Shown one piece after another: positions 44,934 to 53,751 of a stretch of 55,932 nucleotides of DNA. The notes under the pieces were generated by a model. It saw only the letters and a program-made list of their open reading frames with translations. It did not search any database and was not told the DNA's origin. The DNA comes from an uncultured bacterium. GTDB lineage: Bacteria; Chloroflexota; Anaerolineae; J036; Brachytrichaceae. A program made the translations under genes and the position numbers. The stretch is from positions 1 through 55,932 of the forward strand of contig CAIXPS010000183.1 of NCBI GenBank assembly GCA_903921365.1, given 5' to 3'. The stretch's first letter is position 1; every line of letters begins with the position of its first letter.

Positions 44934-46337
44934 ATGAAGAATATTGCCGTCATTGGTGTCGGATACGTGGGTTTGGTCACAGGGACCTGTTTCGCAGACA
45001 TGGGCAACCGTGTCATCTGCGTGGATGTCAACGAGGATCGCATCGCCAACCTGCGCCAGGGCATTTTGCCGATCTACGAGCCCGGGCTGGAAGAGATGGT
45101 GCGCCGCAACGTCAACGCCGGGAGATTGTTCTTCACCACCTCCTATCAAGACGCGCTCAACGACCCGGAAGCGCGCGCCGATATGGTATTCGTCGCCGTG
45201 GGCACGCCTGAAGGTGTGGATGGCGAGGCTGACCTGCGCTATGTGCGCGCCGTTGCGGAAACGGTGGCTGAGATCGTCGATCACCCCGTGATCATCGTCA
45301 ACAAGAGCACTGTGCCGGTGGGCACTGGCGACTGGGTGGCCGACATCGTCAGCCATAAACAGCCCAACGCGGTGCCTTTCAGCGTGGTGAGTAACCCCGA
45401 GTTTCTGCGCGAGGGTTCGGCCATTGCCGACTTCCTCAACCCCGACCGCATCATCCTCGGATCCCTCGACCGCAGCGCGGCTGAGGCCATTGCGCAACTG
45501 TACATCCCGTTGCGCGCGCCAATCATGGTCACCGACCTGCGCACCGCGGAGATGATCAAGTATGCCAGCAATGCGTTTCTCGCAACCAAGATTTCGTTCA
45601 TCAACGAGATCGCAAACATCTGCGAGGCGCTCGGCGCCGACGTGAAGGAAGTGGCAGTCGGCATGGGCTATGACAAGCGCATCGGGCGCGCGTTCCTCGA
45701 CGCGGGTCTGGGCTATGGCGGTTCGTGCTTCCCCAAAGATGTGAGCGCGTTGACGCATATGGCGAATGTGCAGGGCAAACACCCGCAGATGCTTGAAGCA
45801 GTGATGCAGATCAACGCCGACCAGCGCCGCAGCGTGATGCTGAAGGCGCGCGAACTATGCGGCGATCTTAACGGCAAGACCATTGGCATTCTGGGTCTGG
45901 CCTTTAAACCCAACACCGACGATATCCGGGATTCACCGGGCATCGATCTGGCGCGCATGTTCCAGGAGCAGGGCGCCGCTGTAAAGGCATTTGACCCAGT
46001 GGCGATGCCCAACACTGCGCGTATTCTCAAGGATGTAAAGTTGTGCGCTGATTCGTACGAAACCGTCGAGGGTTGTGATGTCGTCATCCTCGCGACCGAG
46101 TGGAATGAATTCAAGAACATCAACCTCATCCGCGTGAAGAATCTGATGAGGTTGCCGATCTTTATCGACGGGCGCAACCTGTATGACCCCGCCATGATGT
46201 ACGAGCTTGGCTTTATTTACCGCGGCCTGGGCCGTGGATATGGCAAGCCTGTGGCAAATGGTCATAAGGGTCAGGCAGCGGGCGCGACGCAGGCGTGGGG
46301 CGATTGGAACGCCACCGCAAACAACAAAGGAAAGTAA
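44934..46337 (+). CDS. ugd: UDP-glucose 6-dehydrogenase
   Basis: A 467-residue enzyme oxidising UDP-glucose to UDP-glucuronate with two NAD. NAD site GVGYVGL (8-14), [24 protein letters not shown], the catalytic Cys in GGSCFPKD at about residue 265, and [10 protein letters not shown]. All signature residues are present. After about residue 435 a Gly/Ala/Asn-rich tail ([13 protein letters not shown]) extends beyond the usual end. GGAAAGG is the ribosome site. It would feed glucuronate, or sugars derived from it, into the neighbouring glycan cluster. It lies 28 nt after asd and 3 nt before the first M16 gene. Confidence 0.93.
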   Translation: MKNIAVIGVGYVGLVTGTCFADMGNRVICVDVNEDRIANLRQGILPIYEPGLEEMVRRNVNAGRLFFTTSYQDALNDPEARADMVFVAVGTPEGVDGEADLRYVRAVAETVAEIVDHPVIIVNKSTVPVGTGDWVADIVSHKQPNAVPFSVVSNPEFLREGSAIADFLNPDRIILGSLDRSAAEAIAQLYIPLRAPIMVTDLRTAEMIKYASNAFLATKISFINEIANICEALGADVKEVAVGMGYDKRIGRAFLDAGLGYGGSCFPKDVSALTHMANVQGKHPQMLEAVMQINADQRRSVMLKARELCGDLNGKTIGILGLAFKPNTDDIRDSPGIDLARMFQEQGAAVKAFDPVAMPNTARILKDVKLCADSYETVEGCDVVILATEWNEFKNINLIRVKNLMRLPIFIDGRNLYDPAMMYELGFIYRGLGRGYGKPVANGHKGQAAGATQAWGDWNATANNKGK

Positions 46338-46340
46338 AGA

Positions 46341-47762
46341 ATGCCCAAAACCACTCCGACGCATTTGGCGGGACCGGCGCGAAAAACCGCAGCCGGACCT
46401 GCGTCGCGCAAGCTGCGCGCGCGCGTGACAAGGCTGGACGGCATCACCAAAGCGGTGCTGCCAAATGGCATGACGCTGGTGATGCGCGAGATGCACGCGG
46501 CGCCGGTCACATCCTTCTGGGTGTGGTTCCGCGTCGGCTCGCGCAATGAGCATCTCGGCATCACCGGCATCTCACACTGGGTGGAGCACATGCTCTTCAA
46601 AGGCACGCCCTCCTACACTGAGAGCGACTTGGACCGGATGATCAGCCGTGAAGGGGGCGCGCGCAACGGCATGACCTGGATCGACTGGACCACGTACTAC
46701 GAGACGATGCCGTCAAACAAGATTGACCTGGCGTTGCGCATTGAGGCTGACCGCATGGCCAACTCGTTGATCGACCCGCAGGAGGTGCTGAGCGAACGCA
46801 CCGTCATCATCAACGAGCGCCAGGGTTCCGAAAATAGCCCAGGTTTCCGGCTGTCGGAGGAAGTGCAGGCCGCAGCGTTTAGAGTGCACCCGTATGGGCA
46901 TGAGGTGCTGGGGCACACATGCGACCTGCAAGCCATGACGCGCGCGGATCTTTACACGCACTATCGCACCTACTACGCGCCGAACAACGCCATCGCCGCC
47001 GTGGCGGGCGACTTTGATACGACCGAGATGCTGGAAAAGCTGACTAAGCTTTACGGCAAACTCAAGCCGGTGGCGGCGATTCCGGCTGTCAACGCGGTTG
47101 AGCCGCCGCAGCGCGGCGAGCGGCGCGTGACTGTGAAGGGTGAGGGCAATACCGACTACCTGTTGCTGGCTTTTCACGCGCCGCCGACAGTGCAGCGCAA
47201 TCCCAAAGCGCGACCTGGGGCGCCCACCCCTGCGCACGAGGACTTCTTCCCGTTGCTGGCGCTCGACTCAGTTCTATGCGGCGCGAGCGGGTTGTCGTTC
47301 CTGGGCGGAGGCTCCAGCAATCGCAGCAGCCGCCTGAGCAAGGCGCTGGTGGACAGCGGGCTGGCCGCGGACATCGGTGGAGGCGTCACCCCGACGATTG
47401 ACCCATACCTCTATTCATTCTTCGCCACACCTCAGCAGGGCAAGGACATCAACGAAGTCGAGCGGGCTTTGTGGAATGAACTGGAGCGGGTGCAGCAGGA
47501 CTCCGTCACGCAGGCTGAACTGGACAAGGCGATTAAGCAGACGCGCGCCCAGTTTGCCTTCGGCAGCGAGAGCGTCACCAATCAGGCCTTCTGGCTGGGC
47601 TATTGCGAGATCTTTGCCGATTACTCGTGGTTCGCCAGTTACCTCGACAAACTCAGCGCCGTCAGCATCGACGACGTGAAGCGCGTGGCCAACCGGTATC
47701 TGACGCGCGACAACGTCACTGTCGGTCATTACCGTGGACAGGCCAACGCGGAGCAATCCTAA
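46341..47762 (+). CDS. M16 zinc metallopeptidase, catalytic subunit
   Basis: A 473-residue protein with the inverted zinc motif HXXEH (HWVEH, about residues 79-83) and the distal Glu ligand in IINERQGSENS about 75 residues later. Two M16 halves are visible; the second contains the conserved DLKAM-like site as DLQAM and GDFD. The first 30 residues are Arg/Ala/Thr-rich without a signal peptide. Two-gene M16B pairs form a heterodimer in which only this subunit binds zinc, degrading peptides in its closed chamber. Directly followed, 1 nt after its stop, by the inactive partner. Confidence 0.9.
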   Translation: MPKTTPTHLAGPARKTAAGPASRKLRARVTRLDGITKAVLPNGMTLVMREMHAAPVTSFWVWFRVGSRNEHLGITGISHWVEHMLFKGTPSYTESDLDRMISREGGARNGMTWIDWTTYYETMPSNKIDLALRIEADRMANSLIDPQEVLSERTVIINERQGSENSPGFRLSEEVQAAAFRVHPYGHEVLGHTCDLQAMTRADLYTHYRTYYAPNNAIAAVAGDFDTTEMLEKLTKLYGKLKPVAAIPAVNAVEPPQRGERRVTVKGEGNTDYLLLAFHAPPTVQRNPKARPGAPTPAHEDFFPLLALDSVLCGASGLSFLGGGSSNRSSRLSKALVDSGLAADIGGGVTPTIDPYLYSFFATPQQGKDINEVERALWNELERVQQDSVTQAELDKAIKQTRAQFAFGSESVTNQAFWLGYCEIFADYSWFASYLDKLSAVSIDDVKRVANRYLTRDNVTVGHYRGQANAEQS

Positions 47763-47763
47763 T

Positions 47764-49056
47764 ATGTCGAAAACCAAGACACACCGGACAGCGCCACAGA
47801 TATCGTTGCCCTGTTCATCCAACATCGCCCAGTTCACGCTATCGAACGGCATCCATGTATACAGTTACGAGAATTTCGCCAGCCCGGCGATTGTCATCAG
47901 CGGCTACCTGATCAACGGGGCGCGCGATGAAGCGCGCGAGAAGGCGGGGCTGGCCGGGTTCACCGCCGACTGCCTGATGCGTGGCGCCGAGCACTACACC
48001 TACGAGCAATTGTTCGAACAGACCGAGGCGATTGGCGCGAACGTCAGCGTCTCAGCCGGGGTGCATACCACCGGCTTTTATGCGAAGAGCCTGGCTGAGG
48101 ACATGCCCCTGATGTTCGATATGTTGAGCGACGTCATTCGCCGCCCCACTTTCCCCGAGGCCGAACTGGAGAAAGAGCGCAATGAGTGGCTCACCAGCCT
48201 GGAGGAACGCACCAACAGCACCCGCGCGATGGCCGGCATGGCCTTCGGCGAATTGGCCTACCCCGAAGGGCATCCTTACCATTACTCCTCCGACGGCTAT
48301 CCGGAGACGGCGCGCGCGATCACGCGTGATGACGTGGTGAATTTCCACCGTTCGCACTATTCACCGCGCGATATGGTGGTGTGCGTCGTCGGCGCAATTC
48401 ATGCCGGCGAAGCGCGCGATCGCGCCGAAGCCGCCTTTGGCGACTGGCAGGCCGAGCGCCCCGCCCGCGTGGAGTTGCCGCCTGTTCCGAAAATCAATGG
48501 CCGCGTGAGCAGGCACATCCCCATGCAAGGCAAGAGCCAGACCAACCTGAGATGGGGGTTCCCCGGCCCGTCGCGGCTGGAACCCGACTGGACTCACAGC
48601 GTAATCATGAACAGCATCCTCGGTCAATTTGGGATGTACGGGCGGCTAGGCGAGAGCGTGCGCAAGGAGGAGGGACTGGTGTATTACATCGGCAGCAGCT
48701 TCCAGGGCGGCCCCGGGCCGGGATCGTGGCAGGTGTACGCTGGAACCAATCCGCAGACCGTCGACCGTGTGGTGGACATCTCGCTGAAAGAAGTGCGTCG
48801 CATCCAGCAGCGCAAGGTCACCGCAGAGGAGTTGTCCGACAACCAGTCGTATTACATCGGCGTGCTGCCGCTTCAAATGGAGACGAATGAGGGCATGGCC
48901 AGTCAGATCATGAATATGGCGCGCTACAACCTGGGGTTTGACTACCTGTTGCAGTACCCCGATATGATCCGAGCCATTACCGTGAACGACATTCGCGCCG
49001 CCGCACAGAAGTGGCTGGACACGGAAAACTTTGTGCTTACAAGCGCTGGGTCATGA
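47764..49056 (+). CDS. M16 peptidase-like protein, non-catalytic subunit
   Basis: A 430-residue M16 homologue starting at the ATG at 47764, just after the upstream stop. At the place of HXXEH it reads FTADCLMRG, so it cannot bind zinc. It retains the C-half Arg-Tyr region as SSFQGGPGPGSWQVYAGT, which positions substrate. This is the usual second subunit of a bacterial M16B pair. An inverted heptamer repeat begins 4 nt after its stop codon. Confidence 0.88.
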   Translation: MSKTKTHRTAPQISLPCSSNIAQFTLSNGIHVYSYENFASPAIVISGYLINGARDEAREKAGLAGFTADCLMRGAEHYTYEQLFEQTEAIGANVSVSAGVHTTGFYAKSLAEDMPLMFDMLSDVIRRPTFPEAELEKERNEWLTSLEERTNSTRAMAGMAFGELAYPEGHPYHYSSDGYPETARAITRDDVVNFHRSHYSPRDMVVCVVGAIHAGEARDRAEAAFGDWQAERPARVELPPVPKINGRVSRHIPMQGKSQTNLRWGFPGPSRLEPDWTHSVIMNSILGQFGMYGRLGESVRKEEGLVYYIGSSFQGGPGPGSWQVYAGTNPQTVDRVVDISLKEVRRIQQRKVTAEELSDNQSYYIGVLPLQMETNEGMASQIMNMARYNLGFDYLLQYPDMIRAITVNDIRAAAQKWLDTENFVLTSAGS

Positions 49057-49059
49057 GGA

Positions 49060-49132
49060 GAGAATTGGGATTGGAGATTAGAGATTGGAGATTACGGGTC
49101 AGACAATCTCGAATCTCAATTCTCTAATCTCT
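49060..49132. repeat. Inverted pair of heptamer arrays
   Basis: Five units in one orientation (GAGAATT GGGATTG GAGATTA GAGATTG GAGATTA, 49060-49094), a 10-nt spacer, then four in the other (AATCTCG AATCTCA ATTCTCT AATCTCT, 49105-49132). The halves can pair into a long imperfect hairpin. It lies between the M16 pair and acpS, where it could act as a transcription or mRNA-stability element. The acpS frame stays open through part of it, but the real start is the ATG after it. Confidence 0.85.
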
Positions 49133-49144
49133 CTGTTAAGAATT

Positions 49145-49519
49145 ATGCTTACATCAGGCGTCGATATCATCTTTGTTCCCCGTGTGGAACGGGCGGTGCA
49201 GCAGTTTGGCTCACGTTTTCTCGAACGCGTGTACACCCCGCTGGAGCGGTTGTATTGTCGTGAACGCGTGCCCGAGCTGGCAGTGCGCTTCGCCGCAAAG
49301 GAGGCCGTGGCAAAGGCGCTTGGCGTGGGCATGCGCATCCTCGCGCGCGACGGCATTCACTGGCATGACGCAGAGATCGTGGGTGACTTTCGCGGCAAGC
49401 CGATAGTGCGGTTGCATGGGATTGCGGCGGCGCGCGCCGACGAACTTGGACTGAAGGAATGGACGGTGTCGCTCTCGCACGAGCGCGAATACGCCGTCGC
49501 GTTTGTCGTCGCGATGTAG
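49145..49519 (+). CDS. acpS: Holo-[acyl-carrier-protein] synthase
   Basis: A 124-residue enzyme of normal length that transfers 4'-phosphopantetheine from CoA to apo-ACP. N-terminal GVDII with the Mg-binding Asp at residue 7, the ACP/CoA helix RFAAKEAVAKALG with its catalytic Glu/Lys, and VSLSHEREYAVA near the end. An earlier in-frame ATG exists at 49085, but its 20 extra residues are encoded by heptamer repeat DNA; the ATG at 49145 gives the family's normal N-terminus. Confidence 0.93.
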   Translation: MLTSGVDIIFVPRVERAVQQFGSRFLERVYTPLERLYCRERVPELAVRFAAKEAVAKALGVGMRILARDGIHWHDAEIVGDFRGKPIVRLHGIAAARADELGLKEWTVSLSHEREYAVAFVVAM

Positions 49520-49580
49520 TTGAATCAATACTATACGCGACAGCCAGGATCGCGTATAAATTTGTCTCAGGTGGATAGTC

Positions 49581-50027
49581 ATGGTGAAGTGGAAGAAAGG
49601 TCGTGGAAAACTAGGAGTGTTCGCGCCGCTGCTGGGGCAGTGGCAAGCAGAGTCTGATTCAGCCCAAGGGCATGTCCGCTGCACGCGAGTCCTTGATTAC
49701 ACACTCGACAGAACACACCTCCTGATGACCACGCGCTGGGAATTCGGCAAACGCGCCTACACCGACATAACGTACATTGGCGTGGACACTTTGGGCAACA
49801 CCCGCTTCTGGTCGTTCACCTCCGATGGCAAGCAATCCACAGGTCAACTGGCAGATGTCAGCGACTTTCATGCGCAGGCAATCGGCTTCGTAGCAGACAT
49901 GCCGGCTGGAACGGCGCGCCAGGCGTTCTGGCCCGATGACGAAAGAGGCTTTTTCTGGGCCGTCGAAGCACAGAATAAAAAAGGCTGGAAGCGCTTTGTG
50001 GAACACCACTACAGGGCAATCGAATAA
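49581..50027 (+). CDS. Small lipocalin-like hypothetical protein
   Basis: A 148-residue protein with no signal peptide. It opens with a basic stretch (MVKWKKGRGK), then FAPLLGQWQAESDSAQG and alternating strands (RTHLLMTTRWEFG, DITYIGVDTLGNTRFWSFTSDG). The 'L-x-G-x-W' start followed by up-down strands resembles DUF1579 and lipocalin-like barrels that bind small ligands. No active-site motif is visible. A hairpin terminator follows 7 nt after the stop. Confidence 0.6.
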   Translation: MVKWKKGRGKLGVFAPLLGQWQAESDSAQGHVRCTRVLDYTLDRTHLLMTTRWEFGKRAYTDITYIGVDTLGNTRFWSFTSDGKQSTGQLADVSDFHAQAIGFVADMPAGTARQAFWPDDERGFFWAVEAQNKKGWKRFVEHHYRAIE

Positions 50028-50033
50028 AAACAA

Positions 50034-50065
50034 CAAACAGCGCACGGAACCCAGTGCGCTGTTTG
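50034..50065 (-). terminator. Intrinsic terminator, strongest on the minus strand
   Basis: Perfect 12-bp arms CAAACAGCGCAC and GTGCGCTGTTTG with an 8-nt loop. On the minus strand it is followed by TTGTTTTTATTC, a good U-tail, so it would end transcripts from the small minus-strand genes at 50083-50548. On the plus strand the tail is poor (TATTCGTTTG), though it could still slow readthrough from the gene ending at 50027. Confidence 0.85.
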
Positions 50066-50082
50066 TATTCGTTTGTCGATGT

Positions 50083-50232
50083 TCAAAATGCGGACTTCAC
50101 CCTCTGTTCGGACATTTTCCGTCCTTTCATCCATGCGCCGGAACCATAGCGATAGACGCTAGCGGCCAGAGCATACAGCACCGTCATCCCTGCGATGATT
50201 GCAACATTCTTGCCGACCACCGACAGGCTCAT
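50083..50232 (-). CDS. Possible 49-residue membrane protein
   Basis: Starts at ATG 50232 (MSLSVVGKNVAIIAGM) with one membrane helix (about residues 9-27) and a basic C-terminus (WMKGRKMSEQRVKSAF). A strong minus-strand terminator lies 17 nt past its stop, which supports transcription in this direction. The ribosome site is weak. I do not recognise a family. Confidence 0.4.
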   Translation of the reverse strand: MSLSVVGKNVAIIAGMTVLYALAASVYRYGSGAWMKGRKMSEQRVKSAF

Positions 50233-50254
50233 CGCATCAATCCCGCCACTGCTT

Positions 50255-50548
50255 TCATGACTCGCCCCGCCGCCTTGCGGGGGCCAGCGCGTCCTGCATT
50301 TGCGGAGACGCCTGCCCCGCCTGAAAACCGCCATGCCCCTGCCCTGAACCAACCAGCGAGGTCGCCAGACTTGTCTGCGCAACCAGAACGGTTGCGCCCA
50401 CCACACCAAGCGCCACATGCGCCCCAACCACAAAACAACCGCGTCTGCAGACAGCGAGCGCAATTGCTTCCAAGTGCTGCCGCACGCTGTTTGTATTCCC
50501 AGCAACGTCAACGCAGATTCGGAAATCATTGCCACTCGTGGATTGCAA
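50255..50548 (-). CDS. Possible 97-residue single-pass membrane protein
   Basis: An open frame from TTG with GC-rich, coding-like codon use (many GCG, GTG, CTG). One likely membrane helix (GCFVVGAHVALGVVGATVLVA) precedes a Gly/Gln-rich tail (GSGQGHGGFQAG). The start codon is uncertain and no ATG is available, so the true N-terminus could be different. It is 22 nt upstream of the 49-residue frame, so they could form a small operon or be remains of one gene. The remaining 157 nt to 50706 hold no feature I can support. Confidence 0.35.
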   Translation of the reverse strand: MQSTSGNDFRICVDVAGNTNSVRQHLEAIALAVCRRGCFVVGAHVALGVVGATVLVAQTSLATSLVGSGQGHGGFQAGQASPQMQDALAPARRRGES

Positions 50549-50705
50549 TCCTGCTCAATCGCGGCACCGTGGCGACGAGAAAGGCCACAAAGCAAGTTCG
50601 GTTGGATTTAGGCTCGCCTAGCGATATCAGTCTGTCATGTGCGTCTCATTTAGGGTATAGTAATCATCTGGTTGTAGCGTTTGTAGTGTTACTACGGAGT
50701 GTCAT

Positions 50706-52835
50706 ATGCCGCCGAATCTTGCTGACCGATTGACCGCTGCCCGCCGCCGCCGGTTTGTCGGGCGTGTATCAGAACGCGCGCTACTCGAATCCGCCCTCAG
50801 CGCCGCTGAATTGCCGTTCTACATCCTGCATGTGTATGGGCCTGGCGGCGTGGGTAAGACATCGCTGCTGAAGGAGTTTCTGGCGATAGCGCAGGCAGCG
50901 CATACGCCTGCGATCTATCTGGACGCGCGCAACATAGAAGCAACACCGAATGGTTTTGAGGACGCGTTGCGCCTGGCAATGGGGTTGCCGGCGCAGACCT
51001 CACCGGTCGAGGCGCTCAAGGCGCAGACCGGGCGGTACGTCATCCTGATCGACACCTTTGATTCGCTCGATTCCCTCGATGGCTGGTTGCGCGACATGTT
51101 CCTTCCACAACTGCCGGAGACTATTCTATTCGTGCTGGCCGGGCGTAACCCGCCCTCGTCCGGCTGGCGCGCCGACCCTGGCTGGCAAATGTTGATCCGC
51201 ACGGTTGCGCTGCGCAATCTCAGTCCCGACGAAGGGCGGGCGTATCTGCGCGAGCGCAATGTGCCGCTGGATCAGCACGCCGAGACGCTTGAGTTTACGC
51301 ACGGGCATCCGCTGGCGCTCTCGCTCGTGGCTGACACGTTTGCCCAGCGCGGCGACATGCGCTTCGAGCCGCAATCGGCGCCCGATATGATCAAAACGCT
51401 GCTGGAACAGTTCGTGCAGAAGGCGCCTGGCCCAGCTCATCGCGCCGCGCTCGAAGCCTGCGCCCTGGCACGAGTGATGACCGAGACGTTGCTATCGCAG
51501 GCGCTCAACATTCCTGATGTGCACGAGTTATTCGAATGGTTGCGTGGTTTGTCATTTATCGAGTCAGGGCCGATCGGCCTCTTCCCGCACGACCTCGCGC
51601 GCGAGGCGCTGATCGTCGATGTGCGATGGCGCAACCCGGAGTGGTATGCCGAATTGCACAAGCGCATCCGCAACTATTATGGGACGCGGCTTCAGCAAAC
51701 GCGCGGCAACGAGCAACAGGCGCTTTTGATCGACTACATCTTCCTGCACCGCGACAACCCCGTCGTGCGGCCGTTCGTCGTCCAACTGCAATCGCAGCGC
51801 CACGAGAGGTCCGGCATTGTCACGGACGTGATGCGCGACGGCGACCAGCCTGAGATCGTGGAGATGGTTGCCCGGAACGAGGGTATTCGCGCGGCTGAAC
51901 TGGCTGAATACTGGTTAACGCGGCAGCGTCGCGAACATGTCGTGATATTCCGCGACGCGCAGGGCATGCCGGTCGGGTTTCTGCTGCTGTTGCAATTGCA
52001 TCATGCCAGCCCGTCCGATATTCAGAACGACCCGGGCGCGCGCGCGGCATGGAACCACTTGCACAACTATGCCCCGCTGCGCTCCGGCGAGGGCGCCACG
52101 TTATTCCGTTTCTGGATGGCGAAGGACAGCTACCAGGATGTTGGCCCGATTCAGAGTTTGATTTTCGTCAACATGGTGCGCCACTACGTCACCATGCCCG
52201 GCCTGGCATTTACCTTCCTGCCGATCATCCAGCCCGATAAGTGGGCGGCTATGTTCGGTTACGCCGACCTGGCGCGACTCCGCCACGCCGACTTCGAGGT
52301 GGAGGGGCGCAAGTTCGGGATGTACGGCCATGACTGGCGTATCACGCCGCCACTGGCATGGTTGTCGATGCTGGCCGAGCGCGAAGTAGCCAGCACCGAG
52401 GCGGACAGTCTGGCGCCAAAACCGAATGTGTCGCTGGTCGCGCTCAGCCAGGAGGAGTTCGCTCAGGCAACCCGCGACGCCTTGCATGATATGACGCGTC
52501 CTGCAGCGCTTCGTCGCAACCCATTGTTGCGCTCACGCATGATTATGGAACAGGCCGGTTCTGGCGCCAGTGAGACTGAGCGGGCTGAGGTGCTACACGC
52601 AACTCTGAAGAAGACCATCGAGTCGCTGCAAACCTCGCCACGCGAGAACAAACTCTACCGCGCGCTGTATCACACCTATCTGCAACCTGCCATAACACAG
52701 GAGCAGGCTGCCGAGATTCTGGACCTGCCCTTCAGCACTTTCCGCCGCCACCTGCAATCGGGTGTGGCACGGGCGACCGAGTTGATGTGGGAGAAAGAGC
52801 TGGGTGAGGCAGACAGAGTGGAGAGCAGAGACTAG
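50706..52835 (+). CDS. STAND-type ATPase with GNAT-like domain and C-terminal HTH
   Basis: A 709-residue protein. Residues about 15-330 form a STAND/AAA NTPase: FVGR entry motif, Walker A GPGGVGKTS (about 45-53), Walker B YVILIDTFDSLD, sensor LFVLAGR, then winged-helix-like HALALEACALARVM.... Residues about 375-560 resemble a GNAT acyltransferase fold (VVIFRDAQGMPVGFLLLLQL, DPGARAAW, FRFWMAKDSY, hDWRITPPLAWL). Residues about 640-700 are a sigma-70 region-4-like helix-turn-helix (ITQEQAAEILDLPFSTFRRHL). It looks like a signal-responsive switch or regulator; no known target. The 3' end contains a heptamer array and stops 3 nt before the convergent FHA gene. Confidence 0.7.
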   Translation: MPPNLADRLTAARRRRFVGRVSERALLESALSAAELPFYILHVYGPGGVGKTSLLKEFLAIAQAAHTPAIYLDARNIEATPNGFEDALRLAMGLPAQTSPVEALKAQTGRYVILIDTFDSLDSLDGWLRDMFLPQLPETILFVLAGRNPPSSGWRADPGWQMLIRTVALRNLSPDEGRAYLRERNVPLDQHAETLEFTHGHPLALSLVADTFAQRGDMRFEPQSAPDMIKTLLEQFVQKAPGPAHRAALEACALARVMTETLLSQALNIPDVHELFEWLRGLSFIESGPIGLFPHDLAREALIVDVRWRNPEWYAELHKRIRNYYGTRLQQTRGNEQQALLIDYIFLHRDNPVVRPFVVQLQSQRHERSGIVTDVMRDGDQPEIVEMVARNEGIRAAELAEYWLTRQRREHVVIFRDAQGMPVGFLLLLQLHHASPSDIQNDPGARAAWNHLHNYAPLRSGEGATLFRFWMAKDSYQDVGPIQSLIFVNMVRHYVTMPGLAFTFLPIIQPDKWAAMFGYADLARLRHADFEVEGRKFGMYGHDWRITPPLAWLSMLAEREVASTEADSLAPKPNVSLVALSQEEFAQATRDALHDMTRPAALRRNPLLRSRMIMEQAGSGASETERAEVLHATLKKTIESLQTSPRENKLYRALYHTYLQPAITQEQAAEILDLPFSTFRRHLQSGVARATELMWEKELGEADRVESRD

Positions 52836-52840
52836 AGATT
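52813..52840. repeat. Heptamer array at a convergent gene junction
   Basis: ACAGAGT GGAGAGC AGAGACT AGAGATT, 28 nt, covers the last codons and stop of the STAND-type gene and reaches the stop codon of the FHA gene on the other strand. It encodes the terminal DRVESRD of the former. Confidence 0.7.
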
Positions 52841-53615
52841 ATGGGGCGGGCTGATCGTTGGTCTCCACGTTGAGGGGCGTGTTAGCGCGCGTGGACTGCA
52901 AGGTAAACTCCTCGCCGTAGATAATCTCGACTCCGCCAAGCGACAGGATATCGCCGGCTTCGAGCGTGCACTGCTGGATTGGGTACCCATTCAGCTTGGT
53001 GCCGCCGGTGCTGTTCCGGTCGCGATACAGGAACTTTGAAGTTTCGTGCTGCCAGCGCAACTCAGCATGATAGCGTGACACGCGCCGATCATCCGCGACA
53101 ATATCGTTATCGCGCGAGCGGCCAATCTGCACTACCTCGCTGGTGAGCGCGATCTGCCGCCGCCCATCCACGATCAGGAAAGGTTTGCGCGGGAACGACA
53201 TAGCATGTTCTCCCGCAGCTGGAAACGCCGAAGTGGAAATGGCGGGCAGGTCGGGCGGAATCCAGCGCGCGATTACCCGAATTTCATGCGCGGGCAGGTC
53301 GACGATGCCTTGCAGCAGCACGCGCGGCGGCATGTCCATGCGCAACCCCATCTGCACGATCATCTGGCGCACGTTTTCGGCCAGTTGATCGGCGAAGTCG
53401 GGCTGGTGGTATTCAAGCGGCGCCAGATCCTGCTCGCTCAACGTTACCCAGAAATGGTTGGGCGCAATCGCCTCACCATCGGCGCCGGCGGCATGCGCAT
53501 CCTCAATGGCGCGCACCACGGCATGCAGGACATCTTCGGGGCGCAGGCGTTCGCGCAGAATGCGCGCGAGCGAGTTCTCGATCAAACGCTGGGCCAAGTC
53601 TTCAAATCGATTCAT
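52839..53615 (-). CDS. DUF3662-FHA domain protein (FhaA-like)
   Basis: A 258-residue protein. Residues 1 to about 115 match DUF3662 (RFEDLAQRLIENSLARIL, then APNHFWVTLSEQD), the N-terminal domain of actinobacterial FhaA. A linker follows, then an FHA domain (about 155-240) with the phosphothreonine-binding GRSRDND, SRYHAEL and NSTGGTKLNG residues. It would bind Thr-phosphorylated partners of a Ser/Thr kinase, which in Actinobacteria touches cell-wall synthesis. No kinase is in the window. It is divergent from the UbiA gene. Confidence 0.88.
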   Translation of the reverse strand: MNRFEDLAQRLIENSLARILRERLRPEDVLHAVVRAIEDAHAAGADGEAIAPNHFWVTLSEQDLAPLEYHQPDFADQLAENVRQMIVQMGLRMDMPPRVLLQGIVDLPAHEIRVIARWIPPDLPAISTSAFPAAGEHAMSFPRKPFLIVDGRRQIALTSEVVQIGRSRDNDIVADDRRVSRYHAELRWQHETSKFLYRDRNSTGGTKLNGYPIQQCTLEAGDILSLGGVEIIYGEEFTLQSTRANTPLNVETNDQPAP

Positions 53616-53669
53616 GTCGGCTAACGCGATTTTACACCGTCCTAAGGATACAAGGCCATGAACCCCATT

Positions 53670-53725
53670 CCCCTGCGAAGGTTATCGCCACGACACGTCA
53701 ACGGCAAGACGATCCTTCGCAGGGG
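53670..53725. repeat. 12-bp inverted repeat in the FHA/UbiA divergent gap
   Basis: CCCCTGCGAAGG (53670-53681) and CCTTCGCAGGGG (53714-53725) are perfect arms around a 32-nt loop, in the 136-nt gap between divergent genes. No T-run follows. It could be a large operator, a 5' leader structure of the UbiA mRNA, or a small palindromic element. A motif CCTAAGGATACAAGGCCATG just before it (53641) resembles one at 18236. Confidence 0.6.
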
Positions 53726-53751
53726 TCTGGTGTATCGATTATGATTGTCTT

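Noticed and set aside
49085-49144. Upstream start of acpS
   Set aside because: The extra residues are encoded by repeat DNA and lie before the conserved N-terminus; the ATG at 49145 fits the family.
50083-50595. A 170-codon minus-strand protein
   Set aside because: Its first 120 residues are Trp/Arg-rich and read out of frame against the more gene-like 97-residue frame; only the last 49 codons look real.
49936-50733. A 265-codon plus-strand frame
   Set aside because: It crosses a terminator and is Pro/His/Arg-rich with no domain similarity; it overlaps better-supported genes at both ends.
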